Positions 41,426 through 51,088 of a stretch of DNA of 64,000 nt are shown here, one piece after another. Below the pieces are notes generated by a model. The model did not search any database and was not told the origin of the DNA. It saw nothing but the letters and a program-made list of their open reading frames with translations. How positions within the stretch are numbered: the first letter of the stretch is position 1; each line of letters starts with the position of its first letter. Both the position numbers and the translations under genes were made by a program. The DNA lies in assembly GCF_000723465.1 (NCBI RefSeq), contig NZ_HF545616.1, positions 2,046,001 through 2,110,000 of the forward strand, in the 5' to 3' direction. This DNA comes from Ruminococcus bicirculans (ex Wegman et al. 2014). Its GTDB lineage: Bacteria; Bacillota; Clostridia; Oscillospirales; Ruminococcaceae.

Positions 41426-42051
41426 ACAGACTTGAGTATCTTACCCAACTGCGCAGATTGCTTGAAGACGGCGGACTTGCCGAAGATGAAATAAATGACG
41501 CAATGGGGTTTTATGAGGAGATATTCCTTGATGCAGGTGCAGCCCACGAAGCTGAAACTGCCGCAAACCTCGGCTCGCCCGAAGAGCTTGCCAACAAAAT
41601 TTTGCAGGACAGTGGCATACACCCACAGGGCGACTCGGTATTTCAAATGGAAGCCGCCGCTGACCCCTCACAGGCTCGTGATACTGACAATAATGTGCCA
41701 CATAACGGCAATTCTCTCTCAAAGCTTCTTGTTATCATCATCACAAGCCCAATATGGTTCAGCCTTATGTGTGCCTTTGCCGCAATAGCCCTGGCGATAC
41801 TTTGCGCACTTTTAAGCATAATAATTGCAGTTTTCGCAACAGGCTTCTCCCTTACAATAGGCGGTATAGTAACGCTTTTCACTGTCTATCCCGCAGGCAT
41901 TGCCCTTATCGGTGCAGGACTTATTTGTATCGGACTTGGAGGCATGATTGTAATGCCTGTTATAAGGTGCATATGGCGTGGCTGTGTAAGCCTTTTCAAC
42001 AAATTCACAAACTTTGTCCATAGGTTTGTAAGCTCAAAGGCGGTGGCATAA
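41422..42051 (+). CDS. DUF1700 (HAAS domain) membrane protein
   Basis: A 209-residue protein. Residues 1-55 match the HAAS/DUF1700 start (MNRLEYLTQLRRLLEDGGLA, then FYEEIFLDAG and LGSPEELANKIL), followed by a linker and three to four hydrophobic helices (105-195). It is usually encoded between PadR and DUF4097 proteins, as here, in a cell-envelope stress-type module; mechanism unknown. Confidence 0.88.
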   Translation: MNRLEYLTQLRRLLEDGGLAEDEINDAMGFYEEIFLDAGAAHEAETAANLGSPEELANKILQDSGIHPQGDSVFQMEAAADPSQARDTDNNVPHNGNSLSKLLVIIITSPIWFSLMCAFAAIALAILCALLSIIIAVFATGFSLTIGGIVTLFTVYPAGIALIGAGLICIGLGGMIVMPVIRCIWRGCVSLFNKFTNFVHRFVSSKAVA

Positions 42052-42875
42052 TGGCAAAATATGATAACACAGGCGACGTAAAACGCAGACGTTTCCCATT
42101 TTTTTTGACGATATTTATTATCGGCATAGTGCTTTTCATTGTGGGCGTGGTGCTTATCAAGGTCACAAACACCAAAAGCCTTGGCAAGCGTTATTCCTAC
42201 AACGAAACTTTTGACGTTGCCACTATAGATAATATGGAGATCGACTTCTCCGCAGGGGATCTCAACATCAAAAAGAGCAGTGACGAAAATATCCACGTCA
42301 CAGGAGAAAATCTCCCGGAGAAGATAAATTTCTCGTCATCAAACAGCAAGCTTCAGGTCAAGACCGCCGACAGCCTTTTGCACCTTAAAGGCGGATATAT
42401 CTCCTTTGACGGAAGTCAGCCTACGCTGACTATAGAGCTTCCTGAAAAAGCGTTTGACACTGTAAAGATAGACGCAGGTGCAGGACAAATGAAGCTTTCA
42501 GATCTGACCTGTGAAAACCTCGACATAGATTTCGGTGCAGGAAGCTCAGAGGTCATTAACGTCACCTGCAAAAATGAAGCCGACTTTGACCTTGGAGTAG
42601 GAAAAACAGTTTTCAAAGACTGCACTTTTAACGATTCCGACTTTGACTGCGGAGTAGGCGAAACAGACTTTTCAGGAAAGCTTCTCGGCGACGCTGAGAT
42701 AGACGGCGGCATAGGAAGAATAAATTTTGATATTGACGGCTGCAAAAACGACTATAAGATAAAATCAGACAGCAAAGTGAATATAAATAGCACAACAGAA
42801 GAGAACGAGCTTCTCTACAAAATAAAACTTGACATTGACAACGGTATCGGCGAAATTTCGCTTAATTTCAGATAA
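42051..42875 (+). CDS. DUF4097 beta-repeat membrane-anchored protein
   Basis: A 274-residue protein with one N-terminal membrane helix (about 15-38) and an extracytoplasmic right-handed beta structure of repeated short strands (DNMEIDFSAGDLNIKKSSDE, then IDAGAGQMKLSDLTCENLDI and similar). The TAATG overlap couples it to the DUF1700 gene. Function unknown, associated with PadR-controlled envelope modules. Confidence 0.85.
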   Translation: MAKYDNTGDVKRRRFPFFLTIFIIGIVLFIVGVVLIKVTNTKSLGKRYSYNETFDVATIDNMEIDFSAGDLNIKKSSDENIHVTGENLPEKINFSSSNSKLQVKTADSLLHLKGGYISFDGSQPTLTIELPEKAFDTVKIDAGAGQMKLSDLTCENLDIDFGAGSSEVINVTCKNEADFDLGVGKTVFKDCTFNDSDFDCGVGETDFSGKLLGDAEIDGGIGRINFDIDGCKNDYKIKSDSKVNINSTTEENELLYKIKLDIDNGIGEISLNFR

Positions 42876-42887
42876 GGAGTGATAGAA

Positions 42888-43070
42888 ATGGCAAAGCCAC
42901 TTTACAAATTAAGAGAAGGCAGAATAATTTCAGGCGTTTGCGCAGGACTAGCGGAGTATTTCAACATCGACGTGAACATAGTCCGTATCTGTGCAGTGCT
43001 TATAGGCTGTGCAGGCGGTGCAGGAGTTATCGCATATATTGCGGCTGCAATGCTTCTGCCTGAGAGATAA
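42888..43070 (+). CDS. PspC domain protein
   Basis: A 60-residue PspC protein from ATG at 42888 (AAGGAGTG upstream): LYKLREGRIISGVCAGLAEY and FNIDVNIVRICAVL then a glycine-rich membrane helix. The longer frame from 42879 adds three residues without a better ribosome site. Member of the envelope-stress module. Confidence 0.9.
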   Translation: MAKPLYKLREGRIISGVCAGLAEYFNIDVNIVRICAVLIGCAGGAGVIAYIAAAMLLPER

Positions 43071-43085
43071 GACCGTACTAAAAAC

Positions 43086-43124
43086 AAAAACCACGGCTGA
43101 ATGTAAACTCAGCCGTGGTTTTTT
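43086..43124 (+). terminator. Terminator of the padR operon
   Basis: AAACCACGGCTGA/TCAGCCGTGGTTT stem followed by TTTTTT. Confidence 0.9.
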
Positions 43125-43224
43125 ACGTCTTAACAAATATCTTTTCTGTTCATGAAAGTATGTGACCAATGCACAAAAGTGCCGCACCAAAACTGTGCAA
43201 ACAAATGATTTATATTTTAATTTG

Positions 43225-43253
43225 GCAACAATTATGCAATTGTTGCATTTTTT
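43225..43253 (+). terminator. Terminator-like hairpin ahead of the lysis cassette
   Basis: GCAACAATT/AATTGTTGC stem, ATGC loop, six T residues, 47 bases before the first gene of the cassette. It could attenuate entry of transcription into the holin-lysozyme genes. Confidence 0.55.
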
Positions 43254-43299
43254 ATGCAACAAAACACCTCTTTTTCGGGATAAGTAGGAGGTGATAAAC

Positions 43300-43533
43300 A
43301 TGGAAGCAGTAATAGCGGCGTTCATAGCGGCGGCCGCCAGCATAGCCTGCCAGCTTATAATAGCTCGTTCGGGAGCTAAAGAAAACAAAAAATCACAGGA
43401 AGCCACCGAACGGCTTATTATATATAGAATAGATAGGCTGGAACAAACAGTTTCCGAGCATAACGCACTCATCTCAAGAATGGCGGCAGCGGAACAAAAG
43501 ATAACAGACATGGAAAGGGAGAGATATTCATGA
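43300..43533 (+). CDS. Phage-type small membrane/coiled-coil protein
   Basis: A 77-residue protein from ATG at 43300 (AGGAGGTGATAAAC upstream). N-terminal hydrophobic helix (2-24) and a coiled coil RIDRLEQTVSEHNALISRM followed by AAAEQKITDMERE. This resembles the small proteins next to holins in Firmicute prophages (XhlA-like or DUF7365-like). It overlaps the holin gene by 4 bases. Confidence 0.7.
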   Translation: MEAVIAAFIAAAASIACQLIIARSGAKENKKSQEATERLIIYRIDRLEQTVSEHNALISRMAAAEQKITDMERERYS

Positions 43534-43727
43534 AAGAAAAACTCGCAAAGCTCATTGACGTAAAATCGCTTGTCACACTGCTTATGACAAGCGTGTTCTG
43601 TATCCTCACGCTGAAAGGGATAGTCAGCGGAGAGCAGTTCATCACAGTTTTCACCGTGGTGATATCATTTTACTTTGGCGTACAGACGGCAAAAAAATCT
43701 GGAGGTGACGGCAATGGAAAAAGCTAA
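43530..43727 (+). CDS. Small holin-like protein
   Basis: A 65-residue protein with two hydrophobic helices (about 14-32 and 37-53) and basic ends. The pattern LIDVKSLVTLLMTSVFC and GEQFITVFTVVISFYFGVQ matches small phage holins of Firmicutes. Encoded directly before, and overlapping, the lysozyme gene, as in lysis cassettes. Confidence 0.75.
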   Translation: MKEKLAKLIDVKSLVTLLMTSVFCILTLKGIVSGEQFITVFTVVISFYFGVQTAKKSGGDGNGKS

Positions 43728-44586
43728 GGGCATAGACGTTTCCCATTGGCAGGGAAAAATTGATTTTGAAAAGGTGAAGTCACAGGGTTACAGCTTTGTG
43801 ATGATAAACGCAGGCTACGGCAAGTACATCAGTCAAAAAGACGAAAATTTCGAGAAGAACTATGCCGCCGCCAGAAAGGCTGGTCTTAATATCGGCACAT
43901 ACTGGTATTCCTACGCCCTCACAGAAGCCGATGCACTTGCGGAAGCGAAAACTTTTCTTGAAGCGGTCAAAGGCAAAATGTTTGAATATCCCCTCGCCTT
44001 TGATATCGAGGACGCTTCCCAAAGCGAACTTCCAAACGCTGCCGTAAACAAAATTATAGAAGCTTTCTGCGACTATCTCGAAAGCAACGGCTACTATGCG
44101 GCTGTCTACAGCTACGCAAACTTTTTCAAGCGCAAGGTATCAGACTCCGTAAAAAGCCGCTACGACATTTGGGTGGCACACTTTGACGTTGCAAAGCCTG
44201 CCATATCAAACTATGGAATGTGGCAGTATACAAGCAAAGGAACTGTAAATGGTGTTTCCGACCGCTGCGATTGCAACTACGCCTACAAAGACTACCCTGC
44301 CATAATGAAGAAAAAGTGCCTTAACCTTTACCCTTCCAACGCAATAGATCTCGATACCACAGGCTACAAAAAAGGCGATAAAGGCAATGGTGTCCTTGCA
44401 CTGAAATATCTTCTTATGCTTGCAAAGAAAAAGGGTATGCACAATATCAACCTTGATAAAAACGATATTTTCGGTGCAGGTACTCAGAAAGCCATGAACA
44501 ATATACTCAAAAACCACAGCTATTCACAAAACGGCATAGCAGGCAAAAAGTTCATTGACCTCATTGGCAATGAACTTCTAAAATAA
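43714..44586 (+). CDS. GH25 family lysozyme (endolysin)
   Basis: A 290-residue protein from ATG at 43714 (GGAGGTGA upstream; the longer frame from 43675 overlaps the holin). GH25 barrel at 1-195: GIDVSHWQGKIDF with the first Asp, AFDIED with the Asp-Glu pair, WQYTSKGTVNGVSDRCDCN. Residues ~210-290 resemble a peptidoglycan-binding repeat (GDKGNGVLALKYLLMLAKKK and GAGTQKAMNNILK). No signal peptide, so release depends on the holin, as for phage endolysins. Confidence 0.9.
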   Translation: MEKAKGIDVSHWQGKIDFEKVKSQGYSFVMINAGYGKYISQKDENFEKNYAAARKAGLNIGTYWYSYALTEADALAEAKTFLEAVKGKMFEYPLAFDIEDASQSELPNAAVNKIIEAFCDYLESNGYYAAVYSYANFFKRKVSDSVKSRYDIWVAHFDVAKPAISNYGMWQYTSKGTVNGVSDRCDCNYAYKDYPAIMKKKCLNLYPSNAIDLDTTGYKKGDKGNGVLALKYLLMLAKKKGMHNINLDKNDIFGAGTQKAMNNILKNHSYSQNGIAGKKFIDLIGNELLK

Positions 44587-44608
44587 CCACAAACCATAGC
44601 CACACTTG

Positions 44609-44631
44609 TAGGGGCGAACAACGTTCGCCCG
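44609..44631. repeat. Short dispersed palindromic repeat
   Basis: TAGGGGCGAACAACG followed by TTCGCCCG: GGGGCGA/TCGCCC arms. Two related units are at 61188-61207 and 61224-61248. Such units are common between genes in this group of Clostridia. Confidence 0.5.
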
Positions 44632-44666
44632 CATATCTTGATACCAATGCCCAAATATAACCACAT

Positions 44667-44698
44667 AAAAAAGGCTGTACCCTTACGGATACAGCCTT
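44667..44698 (-). terminator. Terminator of the ribosomal supercluster
   Basis: Minus strand AAGGCTGTA/TACAGCCTT stem then TTTTTT, 20 bases after rplQ. Confidence 0.88.
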
Positions 44699-44717
44699 GA
44701 ATGCTATGCAAAATTTA

Positions 44718-45059
44718 TTAAACCAACTGAATGATAGCCATTTCAGCAGCGTCGCCACGACGTGGTCCGATCTTGATGATCTTTGTATAGCCGCCGTTTC
44801 TGCCCTCATATGAAGGTGCAATGTTGTCAAACAGCTTCTTAGCTACGTCTTCCTTAGTTACATAAGAAAGTACCTGACGCTTTGAGTGAAGGTCGCCTGC
44901 CTTGCCGAGAGTAATCATTTTCTCAGTCATAGCAGCAACTTCCTTAGCTCTTGTTACAGTGGTTTCAATCTTACCGTTTTCGAGAAGATAAGTAACCATA
45001 GCTCTGAGCATTGCTTTTCTCTGGTCGCTAGTTCTTCCCAGCTTTCTTGTGCCTGGCAT
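44718..45059 (-). CDS. rplQ: 50S ribosomal protein L17
   Basis: A 113-residue protein, short bacterial form: [20 protein letters not shown] and a C-terminal [19 protein letters not shown]. Binds 23S rRNA near the exit tunnel. Last gene of the cluster, 18 bases after rpoA. Confidence 0.97.
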   Translation of the reverse strand: MPGTRKLGRTSDQRKAMLRAMVTYLLENGKIETTVTRAKEVAAMTEKMITLGKAGDLHSKRQVLSYVTKEDVAKKLFDNIAPSYEGRNGGYTKIIKIGPRRGDAAEMAIIQLV

Positions 45060-45077
45060 AGATTTTCACTCCTTACT

Positions 45078-46037
45078 TTAATTATCGTCCTCTGAATTAA
45101 GGTCGTAACCCAATGAATGAAGCTTTTCCTTGACCTCGTCGAATGACTTCTTACCAAGGTTTCTTACCTTCATCATTTCTTCAGCAGACTTTTCAATCAA
45201 ATCGTTAACCGTGTTAATTCCTGCACGCTTCAGACAGTTAAATGAACGCACAGATAAGTCAAGTTCCTCAATGGTCATCTCAAGGATCTTTTCCTTGCCC
45301 TTTTCATCCTTTTCAACCATCATCTCTACAACGTTAGTCTCTTCTGAGAGATCAACAAAGAGATTCAGATGCTCGTTGAGGAGTTTGGCTGCCATTGATA
45401 CAGCTTCCTTAGCGGAGATAGTACCGTCGGTCCAAACCTCCAATGTCAGCTTATCAAAATCGGTGATCTGTCCAACACGGGTGTTGTCAACCGTGAAGTT
45501 CACCTTTAATACAGGCGTATAAATACTGTCTACTGCAATAACACCAATAGGGGCGTTAGGCATAAGCGCCTTGTTCTTTTCCGCAGAAACATATCCACGA
45601 CCTCTGTCGATGACAATTTCCATATAAAGCTTTGCGCCCGGTCCCAAAGTTGCAATGTGCATATCAGGAACAAGAATGTCCACCTCAGAATCTGTCTTGA
45701 TGTCGCCGGCAGTGACAACGCACTCGCCCTCGGCCTCAATGTAGATAGTCTTAGGACCCTCGCCGTAAAGCTTTGCAGTTAAACCCTTGAGGTTAAGAAT
45801 GATCTCAGTAACATCTTCCTTAACTCCGGGAATTGTTGATAGTTCGTGGTGTACACCGTCGATCTTTACCGATGTAACGGCGACGCCTGGCAAAGAGGAG
45901 AGCAGTACACGTCTCAGACTATTTCCGAGCGTAATACCATAGCCACGCTCCAGAGGCTCGAGAATAAACTTGCCGTATGTTCCGTTGCTCTTTAGCTCGG
46001 CTGTTTCGATTTCAGGCTTTTCTATTTTTTCAAGCAT
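45078..46037 (-). CDS. rpoA: RNA polymerase alpha subunit
   Basis: A 319-residue protein. N-terminal assembly domain ([20 protein letters not shown] near 30-50) and C-terminal domain from ~245 ([20 protein letters not shown], then [17 protein letters not shown]) for DNA and activator contact. Full length and intact. Confidence 0.98.
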   Translation of the reverse strand: MLEKIEKPEIETAELKSNGTYGKFILEPLERGYGITLGNSLRRVLLSSLPGVAVTSVKIDGVHHELSTIPGVKEDVTEIILNLKGLTAKLYGEGPKTIYIEAEGECVVTAGDIKTDSEVDILVPDMHIATLGPGAKLYMEIVIDRGRGYVSAEKNKALMPNAPIGVIAVDSIYTPVLKVNFTVDNTRVGQITDFDKLTLEVWTDGTISAKEAVSMAAKLLNEHLNLFVDLSEETNVVEMMVEKDEKGKEKILEMTIEELDLSVRSFNCLKRAGINTVNDLIEKSAEEMMKVRNLGKKSFDEVKEKLHSLGYDLNSEDDN

Positions 46038-46124
46038 TTAAGACCCTCCTGTTTTCAAACTCGATTGTTTTATATGATCAATAACACATACACTTCCAAA
46101 AACATATCAAGTATTTCTCCGATA

Positions 46125-46141
46125 CGCACTCTTGAAGAGTG
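46125..46141 (-). other. Hairpin in the rpsD-rpoA gap
   Basis: GCACTCTT-GA-AGAGTGC in a 131-base gap, larger than usual in this cluster. No T run, so processing or mild attenuation rather than termination is possible. Confidence 0.35.
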
Positions 46142-46168
46142 CATACCGTAAGAACCACTATCAATACA

Positions 46169-46765
46169 TTATTTAGAATACAACTCGACGATGAGGTGCT
46201 CCTCGATGTCATAGTCAAGGTCTTCCTTAACAGGCATACGAAGAACCTTAGCTGTCTGGTTGTCCTTGTTTACATCAAGCCATGTAGGAGCTGCCTTTGA
46301 AGCGTTAGCCTCAATGATCTGCTTGAACTTCTCGCTCTTCTTGCTGTTTTCCTTAAGTGAGATAACATCGCCTTCCTTGATTCTGTAAGAAGGAATGTCA
46401 ACTCTCTTGCCGTTAACAAGATAATGACCGTGAACAACGAGCTGACGAGCCTCTCTTCTTGTCATTGAAAGACCCATTCTGTATACAACATTGTCAAGTC
46501 TTGACTCGAGAAGAGTAATGAGGTTAGCACCGGCCTGACCCTCCATTTTCTCAGCAAGCTCGAACAGGTGACGGAACTGCTTCTCAAGAACGCCGTAGAT
46601 GAACTTGAGCTTCTGCTTTTCCTTAAGCTGCATACCATATTCTGAAACTTTCTTTCTCTTGTTAGCGTTAGGATCACGCTTTGTTTCCTTAGCGATACCC
46701 ATAACTGCTGGGCTGATTCCGAGAGATTTACATCTCTTGAGTATTGGTTCTCTATTTACTGCCAT
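46169..46765 (-). CDS. rpsD: 30S ribosomal protein S4
   Basis: A 198-residue zinc-free S4: EKQKLKFIYGVLEKQFRHLF, then the S4 RNA-binding fold LESRLDNVVYRMGLSMTRRE and HYLVNGKRVDIPSYRIKEGD. Primary 16S rRNA binder and 30S assembly initiator. Separated from rpsK by 92 bases. Confidence 0.97.
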   Translation of the reverse strand: MAVNREPILKRCKSLGISPAVMGIAKETKRDPNANKRKKVSEYGMQLKEKQKLKFIYGVLEKQFRHLFELAEKMEGQAGANLITLLESRLDNVVYRMGLSMTRREARQLVVHGHYLVNGKRVDIPSYRIKEGDVISLKENSKKSEKFKQIIEANASKAAPTWLDVNKDNQTAKVLRMPVKEDLDYDIEEHLIVELYSK

Positions 46766-46857
46766 GGTAAATACCTCCGTTTTCTAAATGTTATCGGGTC
46801 TTAGCCGAATTGCTTACCCGACTTTGAGTAAACTACAAACTCAAATTGTCTTATAAA

Positions 46858-47256
46858 CTATACACGTCTTCTCTTTGGAGGACGGCATCCATTGTGAGGG
46901 ATCGGAGTTACATCCTTGATAAGTCTAACTTCAAGATCCTCAGACTGCAAAGCTCTGATTGCAGCCTCACGGCCAGCACCAGGTCCCTTTACAAAAACTT
47001 CAACTGTCTTAAGGCCATGCTCCTTAGCAGCTCTTGCAGCAGTTTCAGCAGCTGTCTGAGCAGCGAATGGAGTAGACTTCTTAGAACCTCTGAAGCCGAG
47101 TCCGCCGGCAGATGCCCAAGAAATAGCATTGCCCTGCATATCTGTAATAGTTACGATAGTGTTGTTAAAAGTAGACTGGATATGAACCTGTCCCTGTTCA
47201 ATGTTCTTTCTTTCACGACGACGACGAATAGTAGTCTTCTTCTTAGCCTGAGCCAT
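46858..47256 (-). CDS. rpsK: 30S ribosomal protein S11
   Basis: A 132-residue protein with the family core [20 protein letters not shown] and [13 protein letters not shown], ending [11 protein letters not shown]. Platform protein of the 30S subunit. Confidence 0.97.
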   Translation of the reverse strand: MAQAKKKTTIRRRRERKNIEQGQVHIQSTFNNTIVTITDMQGNAISWASAGGLGFRGSKKSTPFAAQTAAETAARAAKEHGLKTVEVFVKGPGAGREAAIRALQSEDLEVRLIKDVTPIPHNGCRPPKRRRV

Positions 47257-47270
47257 TGTTCACACCCTCC

Positions 47271-47639
47271 TTACTTCTTCTTATTAGCGATTGTCTTTAC
47301 AGGACCCTTACGAGTTCTTGCGTTGGTCTTTGTTCTCTGACCTCTAACTGGGAGACCTCTTCTGTGACGAAGACCACGATAACAACCGATTTCTGTCAAT
47401 CTCTTGATATTGAGCGCAACATTTCTTCTGAGGTCGCCCTCAACAGTGATGTTATGGTCAATATATTCACGCAATTTAGCTACATCGTCCTCAGACATAT
47501 CCTTAACTCTTGTGTCAGGATTTACGCCTGTTTCATTAAGAATCTTAGTAGCAGTTTTCTGACCTATACCATAGATATAAGTAAGAGCAATTTCAATTCT
47601 CTTATCCTTTGGCAGGTCGATACCAGCAATACGAGCCAT
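47271..47639 (-). CDS. rpsM: 30S ribosomal protein S13
   Basis: A 122-residue protein: [20 protein letters not shown] at the start and [20 protein letters not shown] near the end. Head protein contacting the P-site tRNA. Confidence 0.97.
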   Translation of the reverse strand: MARIAGIDLPKDKRIEIALTYIYGIGQKTATKILNETGVNPDTRVKDMSEDDVAKLREYIDHNITVEGDLRRNVALNIKRLTEIGCYRGLRHRRGLPVRGQRTKTNARTRKGPVKTIANKKK

Positions 47640-47668
47640 TATTTAGCTGCACCTCCATTATTGGTTTG

Positions 47669-47824
<156 letters not shown>

Positions 47825-47842
47825 TTAAACTTACGGGAAAGC

Positions 47843-48061
47843 TTACTTAGCTCTCCATGTGATTCTTCCCTTTGTCAAGTCATACGGTGACATTTCGACC
47901 GTTACCTTATCTCCGGGTACGATACGAATATAATTCATACGCAGCTTACCCGAAATATGAGCAAGGATTTTATGACCGTTTGAAAGTTCTACCAGAAACG
48001 TTGCATTTGGCTTAGCCTCAATTACCGTTCCCTCAAGTTCGATAACGTCTTCCTTTGACAT
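47843..48061 (-). CDS. infA: Translation initiation factor IF-1
   Basis: A 72-residue S1-fold protein: [20 protein letters not shown] and [18 protein letters not shown]. Binds the 30S A site during initiation. Start overlaps the stop of the KOW gene by one base. Confidence 0.97.
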   Translation of the reverse strand: MSKEDVIELEGTVIEAKPNATFLVELSNGHKILAHISGKLRMNYIRIVPGDKVTVEMSPYDLTKGRITWRAK

Positions 48062-48360
48062 TAAAAAACCTCCCCATCTAAAAGGTTTTGGTCTGCTGTA
48101 ACACGGTTTGGGTCAAAACCTTGTATCAGCCGTCTTAATTTCCTGTTTGTCAGCTCATCAGTGCTGATGTTGACGCCCGCAGGTGAAATGTGTTTTATGT
48201 TTTTACGCTTTGGCTTTTCGAGCTTACGCTCCTTGCCGTCTGCGATATACACAAAACCGCCGCTGGCAGCTACCGCAACAAAATATCTGCCCTTATCACG
48301 GCCTGCGTTCGCAAGCACCACTGAACCGATCGGTATATCTACAACGCTTTTCTCCGTCAT
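48061..48360 (-). CDS. KOW-domain RNA-binding protein (L14e-like)
   Basis: A 99-residue protein with an N-terminal KOW/SH3-type fold ([20 protein letters not shown]), found between map and infA in many Clostridia and Bacilli relatives. Probably binds ribosomal or other RNA; the exact role is not established. Overlaps map by 4 bases. Confidence 0.85.
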   Translation of the reverse strand: MTEKSVVDIPIGSVVLANAGRDKGRYFVAVAASGGFVYIADGKERKLEKPKRKNIKHISPAGVNISTDELTNRKLRRLIQGFDPNRVTADQNLLDGEVF

Positions 48361-49103
48361 ACTTTGGTCAGGATAACTGCCCCGTCAGGAGTAACTGCGA
48401 TTGTATGCTCAAAATGAGCCGCCCACTTTCCGTCTTTTGTCTTGACAGTCCAACCGTCAGGCATTGTCTTGATATCAGCCGTACCCATGTTTATCATAGG
48501 CTCTATGGCTATTACCATACCTGCCACAAGTCTGATTCCGTGACCAGCCTTGCCATAGTTTGGAACTTCTGGATCTTCGTGCAGGTTTTTGCCCACACCG
48601 TGACCAACGAACTGTCTTACAACGGAGTAGCCGTTGTCCTCATTGTATTTCTGAATGGCCGCACCCAAGTCGCCAAGTCTAACGCCCGGCTTTACCATAT
48701 CTATTGCAAGATACAGACTTTCTTCGGTGGACTTCATCAGAGCCTCTGCCTCAGGGGAAATCTTGCCTACAGCAAAGGTCTTGCAGGAATCTCCGTGATA
48801 GCCGTCAATGTAAGCACCAACGTCTACTGAAACTATGTCGCCCTCGCAAAGCTTGCGTGGGCCGGGGATACCATGGATTATCTCATCGTTGACGGAAATG
48901 CAGGCTGAGCCTGGAAATCCGCCGTAGCCAAGGAAGCTTGGCTTTGCACCATGAGAAGTGATATATCTGTGAACGACTTTATCAAGCTCGTAGGTAGTCA
49001 TACCCGGTCTGATAGCCTCGCCCGCAGCGATCAATGCTCCGGCGGTTATTGCGCCCGCCTTCTGCATTTTTTCGATCTCTTTATTGGATTTAACGCATAT
49101 CAT
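48357..49103 (-). CDS. map: Methionine aminopeptidase type I
   Basis: A 248-residue enzyme from ATG at 49103 (MICVKSNKEIEKMQKAG); the longer frame overlaps adk. Metal ligands lie in VSVDVGAYIDGYHGDSC, FVGHGVGKNLHEDP, AIEPMI and FEHTIAV. Removes N-terminal Met from new proteins. Confidence 0.96.
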   Translation of the reverse strand: MICVKSNKEIEKMQKAGAITAGALIAAGEAIRPGMTTYELDKVVHRYITSHGAKPSFLGYGGFPGSACISVNDEIIHGIPGPRKLCEGDIVSVDVGAYIDGYHGDSCKTFAVGKISPEAEALMKSTEESLYLAIDMVKPGVRLGDLGAAIQKYNEDNGYSVVRQFVGHGVGKNLHEDPEVPNYGKAGHGIRLVAGMVIAIEPMINMGTADIKTMPDGWTVKTKDGKWAAHFEHTIAVTPDGAVILTKV

Positions 49104-49119
49104 TAAAAACGCCTCGGAT

Positions 49120-49752
49120 CTATGCCTTAACAGCTTCGAGAACAAGCTTTGAAGTGTCCTCTACCTTATCCTGTCCCTCAACAGTAACGAGCTTACCCTG
49201 CTTACCGTAATAATCTTTAAGAGGAGCGGTTGATTTGTGATATGTCTGAAGTCTGCTGATAACTGTTGCAGGTTCGTCGTCCTTACGGATAACGATCGGC
49301 TTTCCGCAAACATCGCACACGCCCTCTACCTTTGAAGGCTTGAAAGCTGTGTGGTAAGTAGCACCACAGTCGAGGCAAACTCTTCTGCCTGAAAGTCTCT
49401 GCTGGATAGTCTCGTCAGGAACATATATCTCTATGACCTTGTCTATCTTAACGCCCATAGCGTCAAGAGCCTCAGCCTGAGGAACTGTTCTTGGGAAACC
49501 GTCCAGAATGAAACCGTTCTGAGCGTCAGGCTCAGCGATCCTGTCCTTAAGGATACCAATTACGATATCGTCTGATACAAGGTCGCCTGCGTCCATAGCA
49601 GCCTTAGCCTTGAGACCGTACTCAGTGCCAGCCTTAACAGCAGCTCTGAGCATATTGCCTGTAGAAATAGTAGGAATGTTCAGAGCCTTGCAGATGACCT
49701 CAGCCTGAGTTCCTTTTCCCGCACCGGGAGCACCTAAAAGAATGATATTCAT
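49120..49752 (-). CDS. adk: Adenylate kinase
   Basis: A 210-residue enzyme: P-loop [10 protein letters not shown] (7-16), [16 protein letters not shown], and a LID domain with a four-Cys zinc site (CLDCG and CDVCG), the Gram-positive form. Interconverts AMP, ADP and ATP. Confidence 0.97.
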   Translation of the reverse strand: MNIILLGAPGAGKGTQAEVICKALNIPTISTGNMLRAAVKAGTEYGLKAKAAMDAGDLVSDDIVIGILKDRIAEPDAQNGFILDGFPRTVPQAEALDAMGVKIDKVIEIYVPDETIQQRLSGRRVCLDCGATYHTAFKPSKVEGVCDVCGKPIVIRKDDEPATVISRLQTYHKSTAPLKDYYGKQGKLVTVEGQDKVEDTSKLVLEAVKA

Positions 49753-49790
49753 TTTTAACTCCTTTTTATCTCAAACGTAAAGCCTATGGT

Positions 49791-51086
49791 TTATTCAAGG
49801 AAGCCCTTATGATGACGCATCATCATTTGAGATTCCATAGTTCTTGCAGTTTCAAGAGCAACTGATACAACGATAAGGATCGAAGTACCGCCCATTGCAA
49901 TATTCATCTTTGTGATCGAAGTGAAGATAATAGGGAAGATAGCGATTATTCCGAGGAACACAGCTCCTACCAATGTTATCTTTGACAGAACCTTCTTAAG
50001 ATAATCGGAAGTTGGTCTACCAGGTCTGATACCAGGGATACCGCCGTTGTTCTGTCTGAGGTTGTTTGCGATCTCAAGTGGGTTATACTGCATTGAAACA
50101 TAGAAATAGTTGAAGCCGATTATCAGCACAAAGTACAGACAAGCGTAGAACGGATGAGTGTACTCGAACCAGTGAAGGAAGTGATCGTAGAAGCTTCCGC
50201 TCTTTGGTTCAATGAACATTTTGAGTGTTGAAGGCAGTGACATGAAAGCCATTGCAAAGATGATAGGCATAACGCCGCTCATTGCGATCTTGATCGGAAT
50301 AAAAGTATTCTGACCGCCGTACTGTTTTCTGCCGACTACTCTCTTAGCGTACTGTATCGGTATTCTTCTTTCAGCCTCGTTCATAAAGATGATAAAGCCT
50401 ATCATCAGAATGAATACAACAAGGATAGCAATTACGAGAATGATGTTCTTAGCCTCGCCTGTCTTCATGTAATCGAACAGACCGATAACTGCTGAAGGAC
50501 CTCTTGCAATGATACCTGCGAACAGGAGCATTGAGATACCGTTTCCGATACCCTTCTCGTTTATCTCGTCACCAAGCCAGATCGTCAGTGACGCACCTGC
50601 TGTAAAGCAAGCGATAATAACTATCTCAGCGAATATCTTGCTAAAGCCCTCTGTGTAAACACAAGCACCCGCTTTCTTCATGGTGAGGTAATAAGCCCAC
50701 GCCTGGAAGATAGCAATAGCAAGTGACGCATATTTTGTTATCTTGTTAAGTTTCTTTCTACCCTCAGGACCTTCCTTCTGGAGTCTTTCCAGCGGTGGGA
50801 GAGCGTAGGTCAGAAGCTGAATGATAATTTGTGCATTGATATAAGGTGAAACGGAGAGCGCCAAGAGAGTAGCTTTTGAAAAGTTACCTCCTGACAGAAC
50901 GTTCAGATAGCTGAAAAAGTCACCTGACGAAGCACTCTGTTCAAACCATGCTGACAATGCGACTGAGTCAAGGTAAGGTACAGGAACTGTACCGCCGACT
51001 CTGTAGATGATGATGATGAAAAAAGTAAATAGAAGTTTTTTTCTTAATTCCGGAACTCTCCAGGCATTACGAAATGTCTCTATCAC
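49791..51086 (-). CDS. secY: Preprotein translocase subunit SecY
   Basis: A 431-residue ten-helix channel protein: IYRVGGTVPVPYLD, LSVSPYINAQIIIQLLTYAL, IPIQYAKRVVGRKQYGG, and the C-terminal cytoplasmic loop PGIRPGRPTSDYL. Starts 2 bases after rplO. Confidence 0.97.
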   Translation of the reverse strand: MIETFRNAWRVPELRKKLLFTFFIIIIYRVGGTVPVPYLDSVALSAWFEQSASSGDFFSYLNVLSGGNFSKATLLALSVSPYINAQIIIQLLTYALPPLERLQKEGPEGRKKLNKITKYASLAIAIFQAWAYYLTMKKAGACVYTEGFSKIFAEIVIIACFTAGASLTIWLGDEINEKGIGNGISMLLFAGIIARGPSAVIGLFDYMKTGEAKNIILVIAILVVFILMIGFIIFMNEAERRIPIQYAKRVVGRKQYGGQNTFIPIKIAMSGVMPIIFAMAFMSLPSTLKMFIEPKSGSFYDHFLHWFEYTHPFYACLYFVLIIGFNYFYVSMQYNPLEIANNLRQNNGGIPGIRPGRPTSDYLKKVLSKITLVGAVFLGIIAIFPIIFTSITKMNIAMGGTSILIVVSVALETARTMESQMMMRHHKGFLE

Positions 51087-51088
51087 AA

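Noticed and set aside
43129-43300. Prophage attachment or further phage genes before the lysis cassette
   Set aside because: No open frame, tRNA fragment or att-like repeat was seen; only an AT-rich leader with one hairpin.
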